5,418 nucleotides of DNA from Brucellaceae bacterium (lineage in GTDB: Bacteria; Pseudomonadota; Alphaproteobacteria; Rhizobiales; Rhizobiaceae), in assembly GCA_031253705.1 (NCBI GenBank), contig JAIRVW010000385.1, positions 1 to 5,418 of the forward strand, given 5' to 3'. Shown here piece after piece: positions 1-5,418 of the stretch. Below the pieces are notes generated by a model, which had not been told where the DNA came from, did not search any database, and saw only the letters and a program-made list of their open reading frames with translations. Both the position numbers and the translations under genes were made by a program. The stretch's first letter is position 1, and every line of letters begins with the position of its first letter.

Positions 1-21
1 ATCACTGCGTTCAAGTTTCAT
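1..21 (-). CDS. 5' end of a downstream gene, cut by the left edge (MKLERSD...)
   Basis: Only seven codons are visible. The call rests on position and signals: a GAGG site 5 bases upstream, a start 16 bases after the oxidoreductase stop, and the same strand as the rest of the array. The peptide MKLERSD somewhat resembles the beginning of succinate-semialdehyde dehydrogenase (GabD-like) proteins, but seven residues cannot support a family call. It is very likely the next gene of the same operon. Confidence 0.5.
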
Positions 22-26
22 TTCAT

Positions 27-32
27 CCTCAC
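27..32 (-). promoter_or_regulatory. Ribosome-binding site of the gene at the left edge
   Basis: GTGAGG on the minus strand lies 5 bases before the ATG at 21. Another ATG at 24-26 directly abuts the GAGG with no spacer, so it is unlikely to be the start. Confidence 0.6.
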
Positions 33-37
33 GATTA

Positions 38-1330
38 TCAAATTTCAAGACCGGCTTTGCGGCTTTCAAGAGCAGAGATCACACGAAAACCAATACTGCG
101 GAACGGTTCTGGTGCAATAAAATTAGCCTGCCCCATAACTTGCTCAAGAATGGAATGATCGCCAAAACCGCACATCAGTTCAGCCAGATGCCGCCCCAGC
201 ATCGTGCCTTTGGCAATCCCGCTGCCATTGCAGCCGCCTGAAGCATAAAGTCCGTTTTCCAGTTTGCCCCACCACGGGGAGCCATTCATCGTCAGCGCTG
301 TGGTTCCGCCCCAGACATATTCAAACTGCACATGTCGCAAGGCCGGCCAGCGACGCTCAAAACGATTGCGCAGCTCCGCTTTTACAAAATCCTGCGTCAG
401 CTCTTTCTCATGGGCATAAAGGCTGCGCACCATCAGCCGGTCAGAGCCGATACGCCGCAATGTTGTGCCCAGCCGGTGGGACGGCAGCAGCCCCCATGAC
501 TGGTCGTTCCCCAGCAGCGCTCTGTCTGCTTCAGGCACGGATTCCGTCACTGCCGCATAGGTGTAGATCGTTGTCATTCTGGTGTTCAGATAACCAAAAC
601 GCCTGATAAAACCATTATTTGCCAGAGCAATGTTTTTTGCCCTGATCTGTCCTGAGCGTGTTGATAAAACCCAGTAGCCCTGATGTTGAATCCGCTCAAC
701 CGGTGTATTTTCATAGAGCTCAATATCGGCCGGCAAGGCATCTGCCAGACCGCGGATCAATGCCGCAGGCTGCAGCAACCATGTATCGGCGAGATAGAGA
801 CCAAAACGGTAGTAATCAGTGCCTATCCGCTCCGCAATATCACTGCGTGACAATTCCTGATGCGTCACACCCAGCTTTTTAGCCACCTCAAGAACGGAGC
901 GCACAGAGGCTTCACCGCGCTCAGTGGCAGCACCGCGAATGGCGCCAACCTGCTGCATATCACATTGGATATTATGGTCGCGGATAATATCCGTCAGCCA
1001 TTCAAAGGATTGCGCATATAATGCGGATTGCAGCCGCGCTTTTTCAGACATCTCCACGGTGATATTACGCGGCAGCACATCAGTACCGGTAAAACCGGAA
1101 TTGCGTGCGGAGGAGCCTTCCCCCACAGTTGTTGCCTCAACAACCGCAATACGGGCATCGGGGCGAAGTTCGCGCAGGCGGCGCGCAACCGCAAATCCGG
1201 TATAGCCTGCGCCGACAACGGCAAAGTCTACATTAATATCACCGTCAAGTGCAGGTCGTGACGTGCGCGGCGGAAGCATCGCATTCCATCCGCAAGTATT
1301 TGAGTAATCAGGATAAGTCAGTTTTGACAT
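38..1330 (-). CDS. FAD-dependent oxidoreductase, DAO (D-amino acid/glycine/sarcosine oxidase-like) family
   Basis: A 430-residue flavoprotein without a signal peptide, probably cytosolic. It would oxidise a C-N bond of an amine or N-substituted amino acid, the usual chemistry of the family. The Rossmann motif GAGYTG is at 40-45 and the ribose-binding Glu is at 65 in AVVEA. GSSARNSGF (72-80) is the second FAD contact typical of DAO and PuuB-like enzymes, and the C-terminal FAD segment runs from VWGG (339-342) through ASGGCNGSGIAKGT. All are intact. I chose the ATG at 1330 (MSKLTYPDY). An in-frame TTG at 1336 would add two residues, but it lies within the bases that would serve as ribosome-binding site and spacer. 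That site is poor (TGTGG, 7 bases before the ATG), and part of it can be buried in RNA structure. The gene is 49 bases from the binding protein and 16 bases from the next start. The substrate cannot be read from the sequence. Confidence 0.92.
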   Translation of the reverse strand: MSKLTYPDYSNTCGWNAMLPPRTSRPALDGDINVDFAVVGAGYTGFAVARRLRELRPDARIAVVEATTVGEGSSARNSGFTGTDVLPRNITVEMSEKARLQSALYAQSFEWLTDIIRDHNIQCDMQQVGAIRGAATERGEASVRSVLEVAKKLGVTHQELSRSDIAERIGTDYYRFGLYLADTWLLQPAALIRGLADALPADIELYENTPVERIQHQGYWVLSTRSGQIRAKNIALANNGFIRRFGYLNTRMTTIYTYAAVTESVPEADRALLGNDQSWGLLPSHRLGTTLRRIGSDRLMVRSLYAHEKELTQDFVKAELRNRFERRWPALRHVQFEYVWGGTTALTMNGSPWWGKLENGLYASGGCNGSGIAKGTMLGRHLAELMCGFGDHSILEQVMGQANFIAPEPFRSIGFRVISALESRKAGLEI

Positions 1331-1348
1331 GTTCAAACCACAGGAAAT

Positions 1349-1371
1349 GTGGCTGGCATATAGCCAGCCAC
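1349..1371 (-). promoter_or_regulatory. Intercistronic hairpin between the binding-protein and oxidoreductase genes
   Basis: On the minus strand, GTGGCTGGC and GCCAGCCAC form a perfect 9-bp stem around the loop TATAT. It starts 8 bases after the stop codon of the binding-protein gene. Only ATTTCC follows, so the U-tract is too short for a good intrinsic terminator. It more likely protects the 3' end of the upstream message or attenuates read-through partially. Such hairpins after binding-protein genes are known in other ABC operons, for example the malE-malF spacer. The 3' arm can also pair with the bases upstream of the next start codon. Confidence 0.75.
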
Positions 1372-1379
1372 GTACGGTT

Positions 1380-2942
1380 TCAATCAGTGAAATGTGTCTG
1401 TTCAGTAACGAGCGGCCCGAGAGACAAGGAACCTTTCAGTTCAAAGCCCCAGTCAAGGCTCTTCTTGCGAACCCAGACCTGTGCGGTTTCATTGAGCGGA
1501 ATGGCGCAGACATCCGCGACAATCAGCTTCTGCGCCTCATACCAGAGCTGAATCTGCTTATCCGGATCAACCTCTGAACGCGCAGCAACAATCTGCTCAT
1601 CAGCAGCCGCACAATGGCTGAAATTGGTCACTGCGGTCGGTTTTCCGACAATGCTGTCTGAATGGTAGAACTGGGTAAGGTAATAATCCGCAACCGGAAA
1701 ACGTGCTGCGCCATACATCACAATCGGGCTGAGATCTTTGCGGATCATCTGGTGCCATGTTGCATGTTCCACCGGTTCCAGCTCCAGCTTGATACCCGCT
1801 TTGGCAACCTGTGCCTGCAGCATCTGTGCTGATTGCTCCAGACTTGGCAGCTGACTGGACAGCATTTTAATCGTCACACCGTCGGGATAACCCGCTTCTG
1901 CCAGCAATGCTTTGGCTTTGGCAACGTCATTAGACACAACACCCGCCTCATCCGTATAGCCGAGATTGTTGCTCGGAATGACCGACTTCACTTCACGGGT
2001 AAATTCCTTGCCGCGAAACTGTGCCATCTGTCCGGCATTGACCGCATAGGCAAGCGCCTGTCTGACGCGGATATCATCAAACGGCTTCTTGGTGCGGTTA
2101 ACATGGAGCAGCGTCAGTTCGGCCGGATCAAAAATATCCACGACAGATTCCGGTACTTCCCGTGTACGTGCCAGCCATTTCTGATCTGTGGTACCGGCGG
2201 AAACGTCAATCTCACCGGAAATAAAGGCCAGATCGCGCGCAGAAGCCGCATTCAGGAAACGATAGGTGATTTTCTCAAGTTTCGGCTTGCCACGGAAATA
2301 ACCATCATGCGCTTTGAACTCAATCGAAACGCTCGGCTCGATTTTTTCCAGCGAGAATGGCCCAAACCCAACCGGACGGCGCTGAAACTCCTCCCCGCGC
2401 TCTTCATAGGCCTTTTTACTCAGGATAAAGCCGCCGGAATAATTCGACACCAGACCGAGCAGGCTTGGCACAGCTTTGGCGAGCGTGATTTTCACCGTAT
2501 AAGGATCAACGGCTTCAACGGATTTCAACGCAGCATAGTCGGTTGAAAAGGCAGATGTTTCCGGCTTACCAGCTTTATTGAGCGAGAAGACGACATCATC
2601 AGCTGTCACTTCACCATAACCCTGCTGGAACTGCACGCCTTTGCGCAGGTGAAATGTCCACTCCATTTTATCTGCGGAATGTTCCCAGCTTTCCGCAAGA
2701 TCAGGCTCAATTGTCGAAGGATCGGTGCTGCCCGGCGCAAAACGCACCAATCCGCCGAAAATCCACGCGACCAGTGTGCGATCCGATGTCGAATTGGCAA
2801 AATGCGGATCAAGCTTGCCGACATCGGCTGCGGCGGCACCTAAAACGAGATCCGTTTTAGCCGCAAAAGCCGGTGCGGATACCAGTGCCGAGCAGGCCAT
2901 GAAAGCCGCCAGTATGCCTGTTTTTAAAACTGTTCTGTACAT
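1380..2942 (-). CDS. ABC transporter solute-binding protein, SBP_bac_5 (DppA/OppA) family
   Basis: A 520-residue periplasmic protein that would bind the solute and deliver it to the importer. The Sec signal peptide has a basic start (MYRTVLK), a hydrophobic stretch and a predicted cut after Ala27 in AFA|AK (coded by 2862-2942). Cys17 is not in a convincing lipobox. The mature protein opens with DPHFANSTSDRTLVAWIFGGL and has WTFHLRKGVQF, TADDVVFSL (113-121), GFGPF (192-196), the family signature PFDDIRVRQALAYAVN (287-302) and KALLAEAGYPDG (344-355). This is full length for the family. Where peptide binders usually read ADY-DP, this protein has ADYYLT (418-423), so the ligand may not be an ordinary peptide; that is weak inference. 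The mature form has two cysteines, Cys444 and Cys479, which could form a disulfide. A strong hairpin follows the stop codon. Confidence 0.95.
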   Translation of the reverse strand: MYRTVLKTGILAAFMACSALVSAPAFAAKTDLVLGAAAADVGKLDPHFANSTSDRTLVAWIFGGLVRFAPGSTDPSTIEPDLAESWEHSADKMEWTFHLRKGVQFQQGYGEVTADDVVFSLNKAGKPETSAFSTDYAALKSVEAVDPYTVKITLAKAVPSLLGLVSNYSGGFILSKKAYEERGEEFQRRPVGFGPFSLEKIEPSVSIEFKAHDGYFRGKPKLEKITYRFLNAASARDLAFISGEIDVSAGTTDQKWLARTREVPESVVDIFDPAELTLLHVNRTKKPFDDIRVRQALAYAVNAGQMAQFRGKEFTREVKSVIPSNNLGYTDEAGVVSNDVAKAKALLAEAGYPDGVTIKMLSSQLPSLEQSAQMLQAQVAKAGIKLELEPVEHATWHQMIRKDLSPIVMYGAARFPVADYYLTQFYHSDSIVGKPTAVTNFSHCAAADEQIVAARSEVDPDKQIQLWYEAQKLIVADVCAIPLNETAQVWVRKKSLDWGFELKGSLSLGPLVTEQTHFTD

Positions 2943-2948
2943 ATTATG

Positions 2949-2957
2949 CTCCTCCTC
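2949..2957 (-). promoter_or_regulatory. Very strong ribosome-binding site of the solute-binding protein gene
   Basis: GAGGAGGAG on the minus strand lies 6 bases before the ATG at 2942 and starts only two bases after the TAA of the MmgE/PrpD gene. It contains the full AGGAGG consensus and is by far the best such site in the window. This fits the need for far more binding protein than ATPase or enzyme, and ribosomes ending on the upstream gene could reinitiate here. Confidence 0.85.
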
Positions 2958-2959
2958 TT

Positions 2960-4285
2960 TTATTTTATAATTTGTCTGCTCAAAGCAGCATGCACGGGTG
3001 TAAATCCTGCCTGCGGAACATCCGCAACGACCTGAAGCAAAAGCTGCTGATCATCAGGGGCTATAAAGGCTGCGGTAATCCGCCGGAATTTCGTGACGAT
3101 ATCTTCATAACCCAGCGGATTGGCCACATCTCCGCGCGGATGCAGCACTTCCACTGTCTGCACGCCCTGCCCCTGATCCAATGAGACGCGCGCCGGTGTT
3201 GACTTCGGAAAAGCCGAAGCAAAATCAGAGGTGGCCTCAAGCGTAATCCGTCCGGCCAGCGCCAGCACTTCCGGATCAGCGAGTGAAGACGGATCGACAG
3301 GCTGTAATGCAGCTTCGCCTTTCAATGCTGCCAAAGCACAACTGAAGTAAAAACTGTATTGCCCGCCTTCAAGCGTTTGCGGCGCAGCCTCATTGGACAG
3401 GCGTAAACCTTGCGGGAAGGTTTCAATCTTCAACGAGACAACCGGCAATTCCGGTTTGCGCATTTGCAAAATCGCATCAACCGCAGCATGCATATAGCGA
3501 CAGCAGGCATAGGGTTTGAGATAGCATTGCATCAGCCACCATTGCTGACCATGACCGGGCAGCAATATTTCTGGGTCATATTTTTCTGCATTATCCAGCA
3601 GATCAAGCGGCCCTGTGGCTCCGGCGGCAGCGCGATAGGCAGCGGTAATGCCTGCCACGACGGCCGGCGGGATCATTTCCTTCACCGTGGTGCCCTGATA
3701 GCGCGATGTACCGGACGGATAGCCGACCGGCCCTTCGGCTCCGGCAATCGCCAATGCATGCGCCATTGCCTTTGCGTTCAGCTTTAACAGCCTGCCTGCG
3801 GCCGCGGCGGCACCATAACCGACCCAGCGCCCGCTATTATAACTCTCAATCGTCGCTGTCGGTCTGGATGTGGCAATACGTAATGCGATGTCATAGCCAA
3901 GTGCAATCGCATCATACATATCCGCATCAGAACTGCCCAAAGCCTCCGCAACGGCTAAGGCCGCCGGAATAACACCGGCACCGGCATGCCCTGCAGCACC
4001 GCGGTGGCCGTCATCAATATCCAGCGCACTGGCGGCAGCACTATTCGCCTGTGCCGCACCGGTAACGGAAGATTTTTCACCGGAAAGCCAGACCGTGGCA
4101 GCATTCCCGCCATAAGCATGAATTGCCGTATGGCGTGCCGCCTTTGCCAGATCGGAAGTGTAACCCGCACCGGTTGCCGCAATCAGATCCAGCACCAGAA
4201 GCCGGATGCGTTCCTTAACATCCGCAGGCAATTGTCCCGCCGGATAGTCCGCAGTGAAAACTGCAAGTTTATCGATGATATGCAT
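2960..4285 (-). CDS. MmgE/PrpD family protein, possibly an epimerase of the iminodisuccinate-epimerase type
   Basis: A 441-residue protein with no signal peptide, probably cytosolic. The length is typical of the MmgE/PrpD family, which includes 2-methylcitrate dehydratase, cis-aconitate decarboxylase and iminodisuccinate epimerase. Family marks are LDIDD (88-92) with a following His-rich turn HRGAAGH (94-100) and VIPAALA, the helix GAAAAAGRLLKL (158-169), Lys202 in TTVKEM, and KPYACCRYMHAAVDA (257-271) with His266. Counting back from the Ala-rich helix, the catalytic His found in decarboxylase and dehydratase members is Tyr149 here, followed by Arg153. From memory, iminodisuccinate epimerase has been proposed to use a Tyr, an Arg and a Lys at these places, so 1,1-proton transfer on an imino-dicarboxylate is plausible but unproven. 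The gene sits between the ATPase and the binding protein of an importer, which fits a catabolic role. Its TAA is 17 bases from the next ATG. Confidence 0.9.
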   Translation of the reverse strand: MHIIDKLAVFTADYPAGQLPADVKERIRLLVLDLIAATGAGYTSDLAKAARHTAIHAYGGNAATVWLSGEKSSVTGAAQANSAAASALDIDDGHRGAAGHAGAGVIPAALAVAEALGSSDADMYDAIALGYDIALRIATSRPTATIESYNSGRWVGYGAAAAAGRLLKLNAKAMAHALAIAGAEGPVGYPSGTSRYQGTTVKEMIPPAVVAGITAAYRAAAGATGPLDLLDNAEKYDPEILLPGHGQQWWLMQCYLKPYACCRYMHAAVDAILQMRKPELPVVSLKIETFPQGLRLSNEAAPQTLEGGQYSFYFSCALAALKGEAALQPVDPSSLADPEVLALAGRITLEATSDFASAFPKSTPARVSLDQGQGVQTVEVLHPRGDVANPLGYEDIVTKFRRITAAFIAPDDQQLLLQVVADVPQAGFTPVHAALSRQIIK

Positions 4286-4295
4286 TGAATGAATG

Positions 4296-4299
4296 CCTC
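4296..4299 (-). promoter_or_regulatory. Ribosome-binding site of the MmgE/PrpD gene
   Basis: GAGG on the minus strand lies 10 bases before the ATG at 4285. The spacing is slightly long and the core is short, so this looks like a moderate site. It supports the ATG that begins MHIIDKL as the start. Confidence 0.55.
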
Positions 4300-4313
4300 A
4301 ATTTCATGAAATT
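4300..4313. repeat. 14-bp perfect palindrome in the ATPase-MmgE/PrpD gap
   Basis: AATTTCATGAAATT equals its own reverse complement. It sits in the 30-base gap after the ATPase stop codon and just upstream of the GAGG ribosome-binding site of the next gene. It has no unpaired loop, so it would make a poor RNA hairpin and would better suit a dimeric protein site. One such palindrome in about 5 kb is within reach of chance, so no function is claimed. Confidence 0.4.
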
Positions 4314-4315
4314 TC

Positions 4316-5418
4316 TTATGCGGATTGCCGGATATAATGCCCGTCCGATGCCCTCGCCCAGCGGCTGACCGGCGGGCTGTAATCAAGCGGTTTCAACGGG
4401 CTGCGTGGTTTTTCCTTATCCGCAGCACTCACAAGGCGCTGTTTTCTCTGTGCCGGATGGGTAATCGGGATCGCCGACAACAAACGCTGCGTGTAGGGAT
4501 GAACCGGATTAGCGATCACATCCTGTTTCGAGCCGATCTCTACGATCTCGCCGAAATACATCACCGCTACGCGGTCGCAGATTTTCTCAACCGCCGCCAT
4601 GTCATGACTGATGAAAAGATAGGAAACGCCGAATTCCTTCTGCAGATCAATCATCAGATCAATGATCTGCCCTTTGATCGCCACATCGAGCGCGGAGACA
4701 GCCTCATCGGCAATAATCAGTTTGGGGGACATAGCAAGTGCGCGGGCAATACAAATGCGCTGCCTTTGCCCGCCGGAAAATTCATGCGGCAGGCTGACAG
4801 CACGGCGCGGATCAAGCCCCACTCTCTCCAGCAGCCACTGCATTTTCTCCCGCGCCTCTTTACCCTGCGCAAGACCATGCACCGTCATCGGCTCCATAAT
4901 CGCAGAGCCAATGGTTTGCCGCGCATTCAGGGAGCCGAACGGATCCTGAAAGATCATCTGCACATCGCGGTGCAGAGCTGAAAGGCTCTTGGGGTCTTTG
5001 TAATCAATTTCCCGTCCGGCAAGCTGAATTCGCCCTGCATGAACAGGTGCCAGATCAATAATCGCTTTACCGATAGTGGATTTTCCGGAACCGGACTCCC
5101 CCACCAGTCCCAGCGTTTCACCTTTTCCGATTGCGAAAGAGACATTCTCAACAGCATGGACATTACCCGTCAGTCTGCTGAGAAGACCGGAGCGTACCGG
5201 AAAGCGCACACAGAGATCATTGACGGTAATCACCGGCATATCCTGTCTGTCCGCTGAAACCTCCGTCAGCGGCAGTGCCGGTACAAGTTCCAAAGGCTTG
5301 AACGCCCGCGCGGAACGACCGACAAGGCTGGGCGTCGCCGCAATCAGAGTGCGGGTATAATCATCTTTCGGATTCGTGAAAATTTCATGGACATCGCCAC
5401 GCTCAATCACCCGTCCTT
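4316..5418 (-). CDS. Fused two-domain ABC transporter ATP-binding protein, peptide/nickel (GsiA/DppDF-like) class; N-terminal part lies beyond the right edge
   Basis: Cytoplasmic ATPase that would power a Dpp/Opp-type importer. The frame is open to the right edge. The first visible residues, GRVIERGDVHEIF followed by DDYTRTLIAATP, match the tail of a first ABC domain with its oligopeptide-transporter extension. A linker and a complete second ABC domain follow, so this is a DppD-DppF-type fusion. The second domain has Walker A GESGSGKST (5075-5101), Q-loop QDP (near 4946), signature FSGGQRQR (4757-4780), Walker B LIIADEAVSALD (4685-4720) and the H-loop in FISHD (near 4605), so it looks catalytically intact. 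It ends with a second NPVHPYT oligo_HPY segment and a short GHYI tail, then TAA. A GTG codon at 5408-5410 could be read as a start, but it lies inside the conserved GRVIE motif and is not one. The MmgE/PrpD gene follows after 30 bases. Assignment to family is firm; the substrate is not readable from the ATPase. Confidence 0.95.
   Translation of the reverse strand, partial: GRVIERGDVHEIFTNPKDDYTRTLIAATPSLVGRSARAFKPLELVPALPLTEVSADRQDMPVITVNDLCVRFPVRSGLLSRLTGNVHAVENVSFAIGKGETLGLVGESGSGKSTIGKAIIDLAPVHAGRIQLAGREIDYKDPKSLSALHRDVQMIFQDPFGSLNARQTIGSAIMEPMTVHGLAQGKEAREKMQWLLERVGLDPRRAVSLPHEFSGGQRQRICIARALAMSPKLIIADEAVSALDVAIKGQIIDLMIDLQKEFGVSYLFISHDMAAVEKICDRVAVMYFGEIVEIGSKQDVIANPVHPYTQRLLSAIPITHPAQRKQRLVSAADKEKPRSPLKPLDYSPPVSRWARASDGHYIRQSA

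Noticed and set aside
1334..1336. TTG as start of the oxidoreductase
   Set aside because: It adds only two residues, leaves no room for a ribosome-binding site at a useful distance, and an ATG follows at 1330.
1349..1371. Intrinsic terminator ending the operon after the binding protein
   Set aside because: The stem is good, but only three T residues follow on the minus strand and none on the plus strand. The oxidoreductase starts 19 bases later with no visible promoter, so full termination is unlikely.
1833..2546. Plus-strand open frame of 237 codons
   Set aside because: It lies wholly antisense to the binding-protein gene, has no recognisable family motif, and its composition (rich in Arg, Ile, Phe, Asn) looks like the complement of a coding strand.
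2890..2892. Cys17 of the binding protein as a lipoprotein cysteine
   Set aside because: The preceding residues FMA do not make a lipobox, and a hydrophobic stretch with an AFA|AK cut site continues after it, so an ordinary Sec signal is the better reading.
3410..3787. Plus-strand open frame of 125 codons
   Set aside because: It is antisense to the conserved core of the MmgE/PrpD gene and shows no supporting ribosome-binding site or family motif.
4643..4669. Tandem copies of CAGATCAAT with an embedded 7+1+7 palindrome
   Set aside because: It lies inside the ATPase gene and follows from the protein repeat IIDLMIDLQ just after Walker B, so coding constraint explains it.
4325..4981. Plus-strand open frame of 218 codons
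   Set aside because: It is antisense to the ABC ATPase, whose motifs are all intact. The His/Arg-rich translation shows no motif of its own.

Overview
All genes in this window run on the minus strand, so transcription goes from high to low coordinates. They form one compact array that looks like the middle of an operon. It is open at both ends. In order of transcription it holds: (1) the 3' part of a fused, two-domain ABC transporter ATPase of the peptide/nickel (Dpp/Opp, GsiA-like) class; (2) an MmgE/PrpD-family enzyme; (3) a secreted solute-binding protein of the SBP_bac_5 (DppA/OppA) class; (4) a cytosolic FAD-dependent oxidoreductase of the DAO/glycine-oxidase class; (5) the first seven codons of another gene that runs off the left edge. 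The gaps between genes are about 30, 17, 49 and 16 bases, so co-transcription is very likely. No stretch longer than about 50 bases lacks a gene. I see no RNA gene, mobile element, CRISPR array or phage gene.

The protein families, their sequence style and the intermediate GC content fit an alphaproteobacterium of the Rhizobiales, perhaps near Brucella/Ochrobactrum. This is a guess from style, since the window has no phylogenetic marker.

The layout suggests uptake followed by catabolism. The binding protein captures a solute in the periplasm. The fused ATPase would power import through permeases, which are not in the window and probably lie upstream beyond the right edge. The MmgE/PrpD enzyme and the flavoprotein would then process the solute. 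The MmgE/PrpD protein has Tyr149, Arg153 and Lys202 where dehydratases and decarboxylases of the family would have a catalytic His at the Tyr position. From memory, iminodisuccinate epimerase uses a similar Tyr/Arg/Lys set. Together with a DAO-type amine oxidase and a peptide-type ABC importer, this points, as inference only, to a pathway for an N-substituted amino acid or imino-dicarboxylate (opine-like or aminopolycarboxylate-like compounds).

The clearest non-coding structure is a perfect 9-bp hairpin between the binding-protein and oxidoreductase genes. Its 3' arm can alternatively pair with the weak ribosome-binding region of the oxidoreductase.
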